Below, in pieces: positions 1 to 11,177 of a stretch of 64,000 nucleotides of DNA. The DNA is from Liopterus haemorrhoidalis (lineage: Eukaryota > Arthropoda > Insecta > Coleoptera > Dytiscidae). The stretch spans positions 16,949,403-17,013,402 of the forward strand of contig OZ020617.1 in NCBI GenBank assembly GCA_963971575.1, given 5' to 3'. Under the pieces are notes generated by a model. It was not told the DNA's origin and searched no databases. It saw nothing but the letters and a program-made list of their open reading frames with translations. Both the position numbers and the translations under genes were made by a program. Each line of letters opens with the position of its first letter. Position 1 is the stretch's first letter.

Positions 1-98
1 ACTTCCCTTTAGAAGATTTTAAGAAATATAGGTTTTAAATATAAAAAGGACGATCCAAGACGTGGTCTAATGGAACCTTCCCAAATCGTTCAATCAAT

Positions 99-569
99 AT
101 CAAATTTTAGCTTGATTGTAGCAACAGTTTTCGAGATATTGGTCGAGTTAAATTTTAAAAATTGCAATGGTACCTTAGTAAACTACCATTTTTAACAGAG
201 CGATTGAAACCAAAATTTAAGTGTTTTTTAAAACTCATAAAAGAGTTGTAGATATCAAATTTTAGCTTGATTGTAGCAATGGTTTTTGAGATATTGGTAG
301 AATAAATTTTTAAAAATTGCAATGGTACCTTAGTAAACTACCATTTCTAACAGAGCGTTTGAGTCCAAAATTTAAGGGTTTTTTAAAACTCATAAAAGAG
401 TATTAGATATCAAATTTTAGCTTGATCGTAGCAATAGTTTTCGAGATATTGGTAGAGTTAATTTTTTAAAACTGCAATGGCACCTTAGTAAACTACCATT
501 TCTTACAGAGCGATTCAGACCAAACTTTAAGGGTTTTTAAAACTCATAAAAGAGTAATAGATATCAAAT
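99..569. repeat. Tandem repeat, about 155-bp unit, three copies
   Basis: The phrase ATCAAATTTTAGC starts at 99, 254 and 409, and a decayed start lies at 563, giving spacings of 155, 155 and 154 bp. Each unit also carries CTTAGTAAACTACCATTT and AACTCATAAAAGAGT. Copies differ by scattered substitutions, so this is an older tandem array, possibly a satellite fragment or the tail of a transposon extending left of the window. No reading frame is conserved between copies. Confidence 0.85.
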
Positions 570-1740
570 ATGATGGGTGATATTTCTATTACATACTTTT
601 ATCTGTATATTGTGTTTGTATATTTTAAAAGGTTTTATAATTTGTAATGTAAGTGAACAAAAACAATATTTAATTTTGTATCTTGGTCGATACACTAATA
701 TTATAAATGATTAATAAAATATATTCTATTTACATTTGTTACGTTCTTTTTTTTTTGTAATTTTAACCTACAGGTCTGTTACGTAGAACGGTTTATTATC
801 ATCGAAAAATAATTTTAGCATACTCATGAAATTTACACTTGCAGCTAGTGGCAATAAACTGTTCGACTGGAAATAATATTTGAATATTCATTATTCGAAA
901 CAAAATTGTATCTAACATCTGAAATTCAAAAATTTCTATCCGAATAATAAAAAATTTGACTCTTTATCATTGCTTTCCGATATCATTTAGTGAGTGCAGA
1001 AAACAAGCTCGGAGCGTTCGAGAAAAGGTCTAAACGCGTTTATTTGAGCGGTCTGGAGTTAAAAAGTGTGACTCGTAACACTCCGCGTTTGCTTCCCGAA
1101 CCCGCTGTGTCAATGTGACACCAGGCGAAAAAATAAAGTAAATTGTATTAAAAGAACACGACACATTTCTAAAAACAAATATTTCTGATGATTCTTATAC
1201 ACTGAAATTTATTTATTTTTTTTAAAATACTACATTACACACTTAATATAATATAAACCATAAATTTCGCGACAAATCGGGTAGAAAGAACTGCTGTGCA
1301 TCATAATTTACATTAATTCTTTTCCTCCATAGGAAATATTGGTTTTCAATATATTTTTACAAGTTGTTCTATATAACCTAACTTTTTTTGACACTTTACG
1401 AATTGGCAACAAGGTGAGTTTTTCAACTGTGACGTCATTTCAGAGTTACGGTAAATGGAGTTTACTTATGCAATTAGTGTGTATACGACATCTTTCAACC
1501 AATTGTAAATTTTCGATGGAGCGTTAACCGAGTGCGAAAAATGATAGCACGAGATTAAAAAGAGTCCTTTTCACACATATTGCAAACAACATTTTTTCTA
1601 ACACCATCCTGACACGCAAACACAAACCCTTTCGTTTCCGATCTGAAACCAGCAGACTTAAGAAACGAGAACCGAAAATATTGATAAAAATTCAAAACAA
1701 TTGGAAAAATATGAATGACATTTCACCAGCTATTTAGCTA
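570..1740. other. No gene seen; unannotated AT-rich sequence
   Basis: I see no coding frame or intact mobile element here. A GC-richer patch near 1000-1130 stands out from its surroundings but has no recognisable content. About 30 bp near 1530-1560 (AATGATAGCACGAGATT) resembles 19268-19290, so part of the stretch is dispersed repeat. Confidence 0.5.
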
Positions 1741-2090
1741 AATGGGCTAATTAGATATGGACCTCTATTCGTTTTCTTTATTTATTAACAATTTGAGAGG
1801 CTTCATTTGATACCCCACTCAATATTTTAACAAAATATTTATTTTTCCATTAAATACATATTTGTTTATATTTATATCGTAATGTGTTTTTTTGAAGTCA
1901 ATATATTTCCCATATGTCGGTCAGAGAAGTGTACATGCATCCCAAATTTTAACTTTCTATGTTCAGCCATTGGGCTACAATTTTTATCATACAGATAGAC
2001 AGACACATGAGTGACGTTATAAAGCTTTTGGTGGCCTGTCTGTATGTCTCATTGACGTCATATTGTCACGTGGGTGGCTTGATTGAAAAA
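1741..2090 (-). repeat. Fragment of the 1.3-kb dispersed repeat family
   Basis: Shares ordered blocks with 11.6-12.4 kb and, inverted, with 4.0-5.3, 37.0-37.7 and 50.9-52.1 kb: a GAGGCTTCATTTGATACCCC-like block, then GGTCAGAGAAGTGTACATGC, then ACAGATAGACAGACACATGA followed by GTGACGTTATAA. No protein is encoded. Only one end of the family is present here. Confidence 0.65.
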
Positions 2091-2149
2091 CTCCTGGTTT
2101 TAACAATACAATTTATTAAATATGTATATTCCCTTTTACAATATATGGT

Positions 2150-2520
2150 TTGAATTTGTCCATGGAGTTGGGGAAGTTTTCGATCCACCCCGTGTTGGCC
2201 AGGATCGGCTTGGACCTATCTCCGCGGCGAGGGCTACCCATCAGGGAGTCGAGGAGCCTGGAGAAGTCTTCTTCCACTCACATGGTGACTGCTTGCTTGG
2301 CTTCCCCAGCGGTACAAGTATCTGGCGTCAGTGTCTTGGTCGTCACCGTGTGGACTAATACGTGTAGAGGAGTTGGCTATGTTCCTCTGCCTTCCATATT
2401 CTGTGACATCCATCCTTTTGTACCGAAAGTTAACCCAGTTCCTATATTCATTCGTCATGACAAATATTTCCTCATTACGAAAATGCGGCGTGTGCATTTC
2501 GTAATCAGGCCACATACGTC
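2150..2520 (-). other. GC-richer open frame of unknown nature
   Basis: The minus strand is open at 2234-2515 for 93 codons, with a higher GC content than its surroundings and a peptide rich in R, Y and N (it includes NEYRNWVNF and YGRQRNIAN). I do not recognise a family. The plus strand is open over the same stretch, so openness alone is weak evidence. It sits just left of an LTR-like repeat (2575-2760), so a decayed retroelement fragment is possible but unproven. Confidence 0.3.
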
Positions 2521-2574
2521 AGACGCTGGACAAATAATTTTTTAATCAGACAGCTGACCGCCACTATGTTTAGA

Positions 2575-2760
2575 TGTCGTAATCCTGACCTAGGATTACC
2601 TATGTGATAATATAAATAGACTCAGCACGCTCTATGCCTTAGCATTGTTTGTTATGAAGCCAAGACCCTGTGGAGACGAAAGGAGGATTCGCCCCGAGGA
2701 GTATAACAAGTTGCCTAATTTACATTTATTTTCTGCAGATATCGATAGGAAAAACGCCGG
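2575..2760 (+). repeat. Dispersed repeat with TATA box, LTR-like
   Basis: TATAAATA at about 2612 is followed by ACTCAGCACGCTCTATGCC, and the downstream block to about 2727 matches 29820-29925 (CTCTATGCCTTAGCA, TGTTATGA-GCCAAGA, CTGTGGAGACG, TTGCCTAATTT). A short hairpin TAATCCT-gacct-AGGATTA lies just upstream. A TATA box inside a dispersed repeat is typical of LTR retrotransposon ends, but no second LTR or primer site is visible. Confidence 0.5.
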
Positions 2761-3037
2761 CGTCGTATAGTGTTTATGATTGTTTTGTTGTGTTATTTTT
2801 TCTATTTTACTATTTTACCTTTCCATCATCTTTCAACTTTTAATAATATTGCCATAAATTGCAAATATTGCTATGAGTTGTGAACTGTATTTCAACTATT
2901 TAGTATTTTAAATACTAAAAAGTAATGTTTAATTAAAATATTAAATATAGTTTTTCCTTAAAAAAAGTATTTGTATTCAGTACTTAGAATACATCAGAAA
3001 AGTATTTTACGCAGCACTGATTATAGATATACATACA

Positions 3038-3392
3038 TAGGGTGACCAGACGTACTCTTTTTAAGAGTATTATACTCTTTTTTGAGTAATATTTTCTATA
3101 CTCTTACTTTTTATAAAAAATCCCTGAATATACTCTTTTTTGATGGTCACTTGTTTTTATTACTTCTATTTTAGTGAGGGTTTTTATTTTTTTTTTTTGA
3201 TCATCACTTCTATTTTGGGAGTGACGACCTTTTTTTGCTCATCACTTCTATTTTTGGAGTGAAGACCTTTTTTTTGCTAGTCACTAGTATTTTTGAATGA
3301 GGACATCTGTTTTTTGCTCATTATTTGAATTTTTGGAGTGTAACCTTTTTTTTAGTATACTCTTTTTCTGTGAAAAAAATCTGGTCAGCCTA
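3038..3392. mobile_element. hAT-type MITE, TAGGGTGACCA family, with minisatellite core
   Basis: Terminal inverted repeats read TAGGGTGACCAGA at the left and TCTGGTCAGCCTA at the right. The interior holds several copies of a unit made of a T-tract, GCTCATCACTT and GGAGTGA-GACC. Target duplications are not clear here because both flanks contain ATATACAT repeats. Four better preserved copies lie at 6822, 18958, 21385 and 35184. Confidence 0.75.
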
Positions 3393-3959
3393 GATATACA
3401 TCTTTGTAATTTGTCAGATAAATTTTAATTTAACATGGAATAAATGATATAATATCTGCCCGTTTTAAATTTAGAAAGTGTCTGAAGCATTGTTATACAA
3501 TATGATCAAGATAGACAAGAAATTAATTTATTTTTATATTAACAAAATTGTCCACTGTACATTTTCAATTCAGGGCCTACTAGACATTTTTTTTTTCGAT
3601 CATATTGTATTATAAATGTATGTAATTTAAAAACCTATATATTTGGCTAATTGCCTAAGTATCAAAAACCATAAAAGTGAAATAAAAAAAAGGCTAATTA
3701 TCTTTAAAAAATACTATTAAATTAAGGTTAATTTAATATTATTTATGAAATTTATTTTATTAAAATTTGCAGTTTACTGTTTTAAAAAAACATATTTTTA
3801 CTTGCAATTCGTATCAGCAAAACATTGATGTTAGCAATGAGGTTTGATGCCGTATGGTTTATATGACGTCATTGGATGTTAGCAACACGCAGAATTCCTC
3901 GGGGCACCTTCCCGCTCCCCGCCAAAGAGGGTGTTGGCTTCACAATACATCGCCCTCGT
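3393..3959. repeat. No gene; copy of a repeat also at 31240-31510
   Basis: Blocks around 3414-3500 (CCGTTTTAAATTTAGAAA) and 3725-3835 (TTTATTTTATTAAAATTTGCAG, ACTTGCAATTC-TATC) recur in the same order at 31240-31510. The same pair of loci also shares 2617-2727 with 29820-29925, so one longer repeat seems to be present twice, each copy broken by a different hAT insertion. Confidence 0.55.
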
Positions 3960-5300
3960 TCAGTCTATATGTTATACTACCTCATTGGTATGTCTGTACG
4001 GTAGAAACTGTAGCCAAACGGCATAACATAGAAAGTTGAAATTTGGCATGCGTATACGATTCTTTGACCCATATAAAAAATTACAAAATACTGGAAAAAC
4101 ACATCCCAAGGTAAATATAAACAAATATGTATTTAATGAAATAATATTTTTTTTTTTTAAATTATGAATGGAGTATCAAATGAAACCTCTTAATGCGTGA
4201 ATCAAGAAGCAAATTTTTATGTTTGATAAATCAATATTTTTTAAGGATTTTTCGCCAAAAATATCTCAAGAAAGTTTTGCCCCCCACCCTATCTCCCAGA
4301 GGGGTTGATCTAAAAATCGCCATCAATTGAATTGATGGGAACCGGAATAGTTCAACAGGAATTTTTGATCAGATTAGTTTTTCGAAAAATATCGACATTT
4401 TGTGTGGTTGAAAAAAATAATTATTTTTTTAAAATTTGTTGTGTGGTATCAAAAGAAAGCTTTTTTTAAGACTTAGATTAAGGAACTAAAAGTAGTTTTT
4501 TAAATTTGTTTCTTTTATCTCGGTTTGAGCCAAAAATATGCTAAAAAGTTCTTGTCCCTCACCCTTTTACCCAAAGGAGTTAAACTTAAAATCTGAAAAA
4601 ATTATAGGTAATCTGAGACGAAAATCACTTCAGATAGTTCCTTGGTGGGTTAAAAGAGGCAAGCAGGGTTTTTAGTCGGTAGGCCAAATGAAGGAGATTC
4701 CGACACTACCAGATTGGTGTCTATAAAAGATTTTCCCTGAATAATAAAAAAAAAAGGTAATCTGAGACGGAAACGTACGAGAGGAATTTTTGATCAGATT
4801 GAGTTTTTGGAAAATATTACAGTTTTTGTGTTTTTAACAAAATAAATAATTTTTTTAATTAATGGCTAAATTAAGGCTAATAATGATATGGATCTATTAT
4901 ATTTTTTGCTAAGGTAGATTAAGGTAGATTTTTGTTTTTAACGTATTGAACAAGAATAAACATAAATAAATCAAATTTTTAGTAGTGAAATGCTTATTAA
5001 TCAAATAACACATTGTTAATATTGAGAAATACGTATTTAAAATTAAAAAATTATGCCAATTATCAATATATTTCTTATTAATTTAATAAAGACTTAAATA
5101 CCTACGAAGCAAAAAAAAAAAATCACAGATTTTTTAATTAAAATTTTATCGTGATGAAATTTTCGCAAATTATTTAAATTTAGTTTTAAAAAAATAAATG
5201 GAAACTCCTAGGACTCTAATAACGAATAAAATTTATGGGGTATCTAAAACTTTTTATCAAAAAAATATTCTTAGACATCCCGGGGCTTTTCGAAAATTCT
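3960..5300 (+). repeat. 1.3-kb dispersed repeat family, fullest copy
   Basis: Ordered blocks: a GACAGACATACC-like start, GTTGAAATTTGGCATGC, GAAACCTCTTAAT, CAGAGGGGTTGATCTAAAAA, GGAACCGGAATAGTTCAACA, CCCAAAGGAGTTAAACT, GAAACGTACGAGAGGAA and GCCAATTATCAATATATTTC. The same order is seen at 50.9-52.1 kb and, inverted, at 11.5-12.4 kb, with parts at 1741, 17280, 36960 and 61100. I find no coding content. It could be a non-autonomous element or the untranslated tail of a retrotransposon. Confidence 0.75.
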
Positions 5301-5340
5301 TTTCACAGTATCCTATCGAAAGTTCCTACAGTACGTACAG

Positions 5341-6525
5341 TAGAGCCCTGCACGGGCCTATTTTTTATATATATTACCCGGCCCGGCCCGTTGTGTTTGA
5401 AGCCCAGCCCGCCTCGAACCCATTTTTTTTTTTTCAAAAATAACTACCCATACCAGGCCCTAGCCCAAATAATTTATAACTAGGCCCGAAGAAAAACCCG
5501 AAAAAAATACGGGGCATCCCCGATGGCGGTTTATTCATACAGCTGCACAACAGTTTAATTTCTTTACTCGAAGTGAATGAATGTATTTAGTTAATTCAAT
5601 CTGTTTAAATTGTAAATTAACAAGCGTCCTAATTCTATTTCCGAAATATGGACAAACGGAAACGAATTGCAAGAATAACAAACAATATTGCTTATTCCGA
5701 AAACTTAATTTTATATAACGGACTTTCAGCGTATCAGACACCCCCTCACCGCACTAATCCGTTATATCGAGGTTCTACTATAATTTAAATTGTATTTATT
5801 TTTTGTATTTTCTCAAAATAACAAATCTTGAGATCGAAAAGCATAAAAATATTTTTTTAAATACTTTAGTGTCTCCAATGAAAAAAAAAAAAAAAAAAAC
5901 ATTAAATAATATTGTTATTATCATAGATGACATATTTTCAATTTTTTATACCTATATATATTTTTTGATAATTTAAGTAATTTTTATGATAATTAAGTAT
6001 TTTTTTAAGCAAAGTCGATAGTTTTTAGGTTATTTTGACGCTATTTATGCAACACTCGAACTTAAAATGAAGTTACCTATCGTTCTTATAATCATAGCAT
6101 GATTGCAGGGACGCAGGGTCTCTTAATTCGGTCACTTTGATTGTCTTATCAAAATAAGCCACCTACTCTAATTGACGATTAATTTAAACATAAACAAAGC
6201 TGAAATATCTATTATAAACATAATATTGATATATGTATTCTACGAATATTAATAATGATAAAATTTTTGCTGAATATACATACATATATATGTAGTACAT
6301 ATATATATATGTGTACTATATAGTAACATATTTCGGTTGAATTATCATTGAATAAAAAATTAATGAAAATAAATTTCTTAAAAAAATATTATTTTTATCT
6401 AACCCGAAATTAGCCCGTTGTTCTAAATACTAGCTTGGTAATATGAGGCCCGAGCCCGGCCCGAATCCGAATTAATTTTAGCTTACCCGGCCCGAGGGCT
6501 TGAGTCGAGCCCGTGCAGGGCTCTA
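5341..6525. mobile_element. hAT-type element, TAGAGCCCTGC family, perfect 8-bp TSD
   Basis: The ends are TAGAGCCCTGCACGGGC and GCCCGTGCAGGGCTCTA, 17-bp perfect inverted repeats, flanked by ACGTACAG at 5333-5340 and 6526-6533. Several GGCCCG/CGGGCC motifs cluster just inside both ends (for example 5380-5415 and 6445-6500), standing out against the AT-rich interior. No transposase is left. A TTATATCGAGGTTCTACTAT block near 5763 looks like a pogo/Tigger-type terminus nested inside. Confidence 0.88.
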
Positions 6526-6533
6526 ACGTACAG

Positions 6534-6821
6534 TATGCATAAAAAATATCTTGACAGTGTGAAAGTGACTACCAGCAAGTTACAGAATGGACCCCCCAGC
6601 ATTCTATTGGATTCGACAGTGACATTCAGCAATATGGAGGACTTATGTGAGTGAGGCCAAAAGTTAACCTGACTGAGAGTGCCCAAAGAAGAAGAATTTT
6701 TTGTAGCAAAATTTTAATTTGCTCAATAGCTCTGTAGTGTAAAAGTTTATGTGAATAGTTCTAGCGCTACACGTAATCATTTCTTGGTTATACCTACGAA
6801 CTAAGACCCAACATAATAGTG
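6534..6821. other. No gene; short block shared with 62735-62790
   Basis: About 60 bp near 6630-6695 (GAGGCCAAAAG, then GTGCCCAAAGAAGAAGAA) matches 62735-62795. I see nothing else here. Confidence 0.5.
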
Positions 6822-7096
6822 TAGGGTGACCATCCGTCCCAGTTTTATGTACATTGTCCCGGTGTACCAAAAATGTTTTCGGGACGGTCGATCGTCCCGG
6901 TTTTTACATAATTATGCATTTGTAAGAAAAGAAATATTACAACTAGTTAATGTGCGAGGTGAGACCTTTTTTTGCTCTTTACTTGAATTTGGGAGGTGAG
7001 GACCTTTTTTTTGTTCTGCATTTAGATCTGGGAGGTGAGGACCTTCTTTTTTTTCCTTCTGTCCCGGTTTCCCTTCACTGAAATCTGGTCACCCTA
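6822..7096. mobile_element. hAT-type MITE, TAGGGTGACCA family, perfect TSD
   Basis: The element runs from TAGGGTGACCA to TGGTCACCCTA and is flanked by TAATAGTG on both sides (6814-6821 and 7097-7104), an exact 8-bp duplication as expected for hAT. The core holds two to three units of GGGAGGTGAGGACC plus a T-tract. Confidence 0.9.
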
Positions 7097-7104
7097 TAAT
7101 AGTG

Positions 7105-7842
7105 GAGTATATCTCTTCTACTCAAAATTATCTTCATTAGTGAAAGGATCGTATTTAGTTTAAAACATGAAGAATTCAGTACTAAGAAGATCGGTTGGTT
7201 CCATGATCAGTCGCGCATGTGTATGTTAGGTGGTAGGTGCTTGGCTGCTCGCACTCGCTATTCTTGTAATGCAGGTGTCTGCTATTGTATGCGTACACTC
7301 CTGATTGACACAAACAATGGACCCGATGATTGCTATAATGCTGATGAACTCAACATTTTTATCATTGAGCCGAGCATGATGAGAAGATTGCATACTGTGC
7401 TAATCTTCCGAGACTGGTAAATTGATGGTATTTATATAGTACTGGCTTACTTGTTCAACTAACTTGTTCTCTGTGTTTTTGAGAATGCTGCCTTGTAATT
7501 CAGATATAACTGACTCCCTTTCGCAGCTCATAATAACTCATTTACTTTTACTTTTCAATATACTAGTTCAGTAACGAATCTGGAGTTTCGGGGGCCTGAA
7601 AGCAAACAAATCTTTTTTTTTTGTATTTATTGGCTCAGACTTTCGTCACACGCCATAGCTATTTGTCATTTGATGAAATACTATTTTTAGGAGAGAGTAA
7701 AAGGATCTGTGAATTTGCTAGTGAGGGCCGTCACAGCGGGAGTACGTCAGACGTGGGAGTGGGCCCATGGTAGGGTCACACATTAGAGTTGGGCAGTTAG
7801 TAATGCCTACCTACCCTCGGCTATGCGAAATCACTGAGCTTT
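7105..7842. other. No gene seen
   Basis: A 67-codon open frame at 7217-7420 has no family I recognise and no clear coding signal. CAGTAACGAATCTGG near 7569 resembles a lone hAT terminus. Otherwise I see nothing. Confidence 0.4.
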
Positions 7843-8040
7843 TTATAATATTATATTACTGTTTAAGATGGATTCTTTAATTGCGTCGAATATTTCGCTT
7901 TTATTTATTATTAAAATAGATTCTGTATTAGTGGGAAGTGCGATATTATTTTGTAATAGTTTATTATAAAGAATTATTCTGTATCTTTCATGAGTTTTAC
8001 ATTCTAAGAATACGTGTTGTAGATCACCGATAGAGACTAA

Positions 8041-8581
8041 TGGTGGGTTTAGTCAACACTTAGCGATAGCTTTAGTTTTACTCCTATATTTTAATTTTAT
8101 CCTTAAAAGATAAACTATCATATCGCTACGAGCAAGTTCATACAACACATTTCTTTAATTTTAGTCCTATGGTTCTGGCCTTGAAAGATAACTAAATTCT
8201 AACTTTCCTACGGCTGGGAGTAAATCACGTTAAAACGCACCATGCGCGTGCGCGCACCCCGATTTAAATTCTAAAAGCACCCATCGTGGCCAACATAAGG
8301 TCATAAATAGCAGCAACACTTCTAGACTTATTTCGGTACATGTTTACACACAATGTTATATTTGTCAATAACCAAAAATTTTAATTTTTTGACATTTAGA
8401 AAAATGATACTATGCGCGTGCGTTAAACTCGACGTCTCATTGGTTACTTGTTAAAAGTTAAAACTCGTTAAAACATTGTATAAACCCGTACTCATTCAAG
8501 ACGATTAAAGCCAAGACTAAAACTAAGAGTAAGATTCAAATTAACGCAACATCTATCGCTAAGTGTTGACTAAACCCACCA
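8041..8581. mobile_element. TIR MITE with TAA duplication, inside the LINE
   Basis: The ends start TGGTGGGTTTAGTCAACACT and continue TAGCGATAG on each side, about 29 bp of inverted repeat. TAA flanks both sides (8038-8040 and 8582-8584). A 3-bp TWA duplication suggests the PIF/Harbinger superfamily. It interrupts the C-terminal coding part of the LINE. No coding capacity is visible. Confidence 0.8.
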
Positions 8582-8584
8582 TAA

Positions 8585-8742
8585 CAGATCAATTCTGTAA
8601 AAAGTTACTGTGTAAAAACTTTACTACAACATAAAATATTATAAAAAATACAATGACTTTCATTCATGATAGTAACTGACCTTGCTCATAGTGACGAATT
8701 TAGTAAATATTATCATAGTAACAGAGTTACAGAATTGGTCTG
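8585..8742. mobile_element. Short MITE, CAGAYCAATTCTGTAA termini
   Basis: Inverted ends CAGATCAATTCTGTAA at 8585 and TTACAGAATTGGTCTG ending at 8742, with GTTAC continuing the match. It separates the LINE CSCDN motif from the rest of the C-terminal tail, so it is an insertion into the LINE, next to the TAA-flanked MITE. The target duplication is not clear. Confidence 0.6.
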
Positions 8743-9734
8743 ATTGTCGCAACTGCAATAGGGGTTGTCTTGTAGTTTTATTTTATATAGATACTCTGGG
8801 GTTCTCGCATGTCCCAGTCTTAACCTTGAGTACGTTGTTGTAAAAGTTCTGGGAGCGTTATATTTATTAAACCAGGGTTTATTATTAATAATCGGGAACA
8901 TATTTACATATCGAAGGCCTTTAGTGGATTGACTGTATTCTTGTTGCCATAAGTTTTTAATATTTGTTTTAATATATTTTGTAAATTCATCTGGTGGAAG
9001 TTCTAAATTTAGAGTTTCGGCGTTTTCTAAATTTTTTACATGTCGATCTGCAATTTCATTGTTTTTTATACCTTTATGTGAGGGGATCCATATAATGTGA
9101 GCCTGACCGTTTGAGATATTAATTTCATGTATGGTTTCTAATACAGTTTTGTCGTTACTGGATGAGAAGTTTTTTATACTCTGTATGACACTCTGCGAGT
9201 CAGAAAATAAACATACCTCTTTTATATTTTTTGATTTAATGTACTTGAGAGCTTCTAAAATAGCAATTTTTTCCGCAGTGTATATTGAACTATAGATGTT
9301 TAACTGAAAAATTTTATATTTATTTAGTGCGGGGATCCAAAAGGTGCTACCTACTTGGTTATCAATTTTAGAGCCGTCTGTGAATATATATGTGGCATGA
9401 GGCCATTTAAGTTTAATTTAATTTTCAAATTCGACATCACTAATGTTTTCAGAGATACTTTTTAAGAACTTTTGATGTGGGTAACTCCTATAACTGTTCT
9501 TAGTGCTTTTAAAATATTTTTTTTGTATTTTTTTGGTTTGTATTTTTATGAGGTTACTGTCATTTGTTGCGCCATACAGGATTAGGCCATAGTCTATTTT
9601 CGAGCGGATAAGGGCTGTGTAAAATAGAAGTGAAGTAGTAGGACATGCGCCCCATTTTAAACTAGTTACAGCTCTTATAATATTTATGTCCTTTTCAATT
9701 TTTGTGACGTATGCATATACGTAGAAGAAAAACT

Positions 9735-10003
9735 AGTTGAGAGATCATTACAATCATTAAATCTTGCAGTTTTACAACTAAAACACTGGTTATTTCAAAA
9801 CGGGCTCGAACTTCACAAGAAAAAGGAACAACCACCCCGAAGTTATAAACCTGGAGAATGAATTTTTCTCATACAAAAAATCTGGCACTTATTTAGGTAT
9901 GCAACTTGATTCCAAATTAAAATGGACATCTCATATACAGTCACTCACAACAAAAAAATCTTTAATCATACGAACCCTTTATTGCAAAATTTTACATAAG
10001 TAT
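9735..10003 (+). pseudogene. LINE reverse transcriptase fragment
   Basis: The plus strand encodes LQLKHWLFQNGLELHKKK, then after a frameshift GMQLDSKLKWTSHIQSL, which match the conserved thumb-side region of LINE reverse transcriptases (the W..NGL..........K pattern followed by G..LD.KL.W..HI). The orientation is opposite to the LINE at 7843-9720, so it is a separate element, truncated at its left and cut off at 10104 by a hAT insertion. Confidence 0.7.
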
Positions 10004-10214
10004 ATATATTATACACAAGGCGCTAGAATAGTTTTGTCGTGCGATAATATAAATAAACAGCGATATGAAGTTTGTGCTAATTTAAACATAAATCTTTCAT
10101 GGATAGGGATGTTCCGATACTACTGATATGATACCAGTATCGATATCGCGATTTTAGTATCAATACTAATCTTCCGATACTTTACTAATATCAGTACCTT
10201 TGACCCAGTATCGT

Positions 10215-10598
10215 ATCGAATCGTTTTTTTTTTTTGCACCAACCATCTGGTTGCTGGAACATACTGACATTGCACATGGTAAGAGGAAACTAAAACCAGG
10301 CACAGGCCAATGTGGTTCTAACAAAACTGAACATGAACTATCACTGTATTTCAAAAATCCAGTTTCACCTCTGAAATCCAATCCGCTAATGGTTTGGGAC
10401 GATATGAAGACAGTCTTCCCTAACTTATATAAAATTGCTCAGAAATTCTTGTCTGTAGTAGCGACGTCAGTTCCTTCAGAGCGCTTATTTTCGAAAGAAG
10501 GAGCCGCTGCATGCAGAGACAGAAATAGGCTTCTGGGTAAAAGGCTTATTAAACTGCTTTTTCTCGGTGCTTGCAATGAAGAAGAGTGGAGTGTTTAA
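10215..10598 (+). pseudogene. hAT transposase C-terminal dimerisation domain
   Basis: The frame ends at 10598 and includes YFKNPVSPLKSNPLMVW, FPNLYKIAQKFLSVVAT, SVPSERLFSKEG and GKRLIKLLFL. This is the classic hAT C-terminal signature (W, FP.L..LA...L.V.ATSVPSERLFS), characteristic of ZBED-like hAT transposases. The DDE catalytic core and the BED finger are missing, so this is a decayed 3' remnant even though the dimerisation segment is open. Confidence 0.9.
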
Positions 10599-10744
10599 TT
10601 ATATTTTATACAATCACTTAGACCTATAGGCGCCATTGCCTTAACATTTTTTAATACGAACCTGACATACAATTTCATAAGTGCACATTACTGAAATCAA
10701 AATTTCCTCTTAGTTTGTTTTTACAAAAGTAAACAGCATATATA

Positions 10745-11177
10745 GGCTATTCCAAACGTTTAGGCGGAACTAGATTTTTAAATCTAGTCATTTTTATATT
10801 TTAATTCGGACATTTGGTCATTTTGTTTAAAGTAGGGTAACAGGGGTACCCTACTGTTTAAGCTTTGTAAATCATACCCATATTGCAAATTCTAAATTAA
10901 AATTGTCATTATAAAATGTCCTCTTCATTGCATTTTAATTTTTTATCATTCTTAATAAAAATTTCCTATTTATTTATTCGTTTTCTCTTCAAATTATGTA
11001 AAAAAGTATTAAAATTTTTAATAAATGTCATGTTTCACAGAACAGTTTCACAGTTAGAATTTTAAATTTTCACATACCAATCTGAAAAATGAAATAACCC
11101 AAGCAAGGTCCGTTCTCGTGGCTCGTGACAACTTAAAAGAACGAAATTCCCATAGCACAAATGTTTGGAATATAGCC
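10745..11177. mobile_element. MITE, GGCTATTCCAAACG family
   Basis: Left end GGCTATTCCAAACGTTTAGG, right end GTTTGGAATATAGCC. Internal landmarks (GGCGGAACTAGATTTT, TCATTTTGTTTAA, CCAAGCAAGGTCC, CGTGACAACTTAAAAGAACG) recur in copies at 20527-20704, 45768-46451 and 58556-58960. Nested in the hAT remnant. Confidence 0.8.

Larger units (their letters stand above)
7843..9720 (-). pseudogene. LINE ORF2 remnant: RT C-terminus and RNase H
   Basis: Read on the minus strand, 9720-9420 gives the tail of a reverse transcriptase (ALIRSKIDYGLILYGA), and 9400-8990 gives a type I RNase H domain with its acidic residues in order: TDGS (near 9378), AEKIAILEAL (near 9270), FSDSQSV (near 9200) and NEIADR (near 9048). 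The C-terminal tail follows (RLRLGHARTPEYL, then a CSCDN zinc-knuckle-like motif at 8745) and resumes at about 8035 (GDLQHVFLECKTHERYR) beyond two inserted MITEs. An in-frame stop lies between the RT tail and RNase H. An RNase H after the RT places it in the I/R1-like LINE groups. It is inactive, truncated at its start and disrupted. Confidence 0.85.

Noticed and set aside
2122..2545. Plus-strand frames over 2122-2545
   Set aside because: Both strands are open over the same GC-richer patch, no family is recognised, and there is no sign of a start context or splice sites.
5198..5483. Plus frames across 5198-5483
   Set aside because: They cross the left boundary of the hAT element at 5341 and translate its GGCCCG repeats, so they are not a gene.
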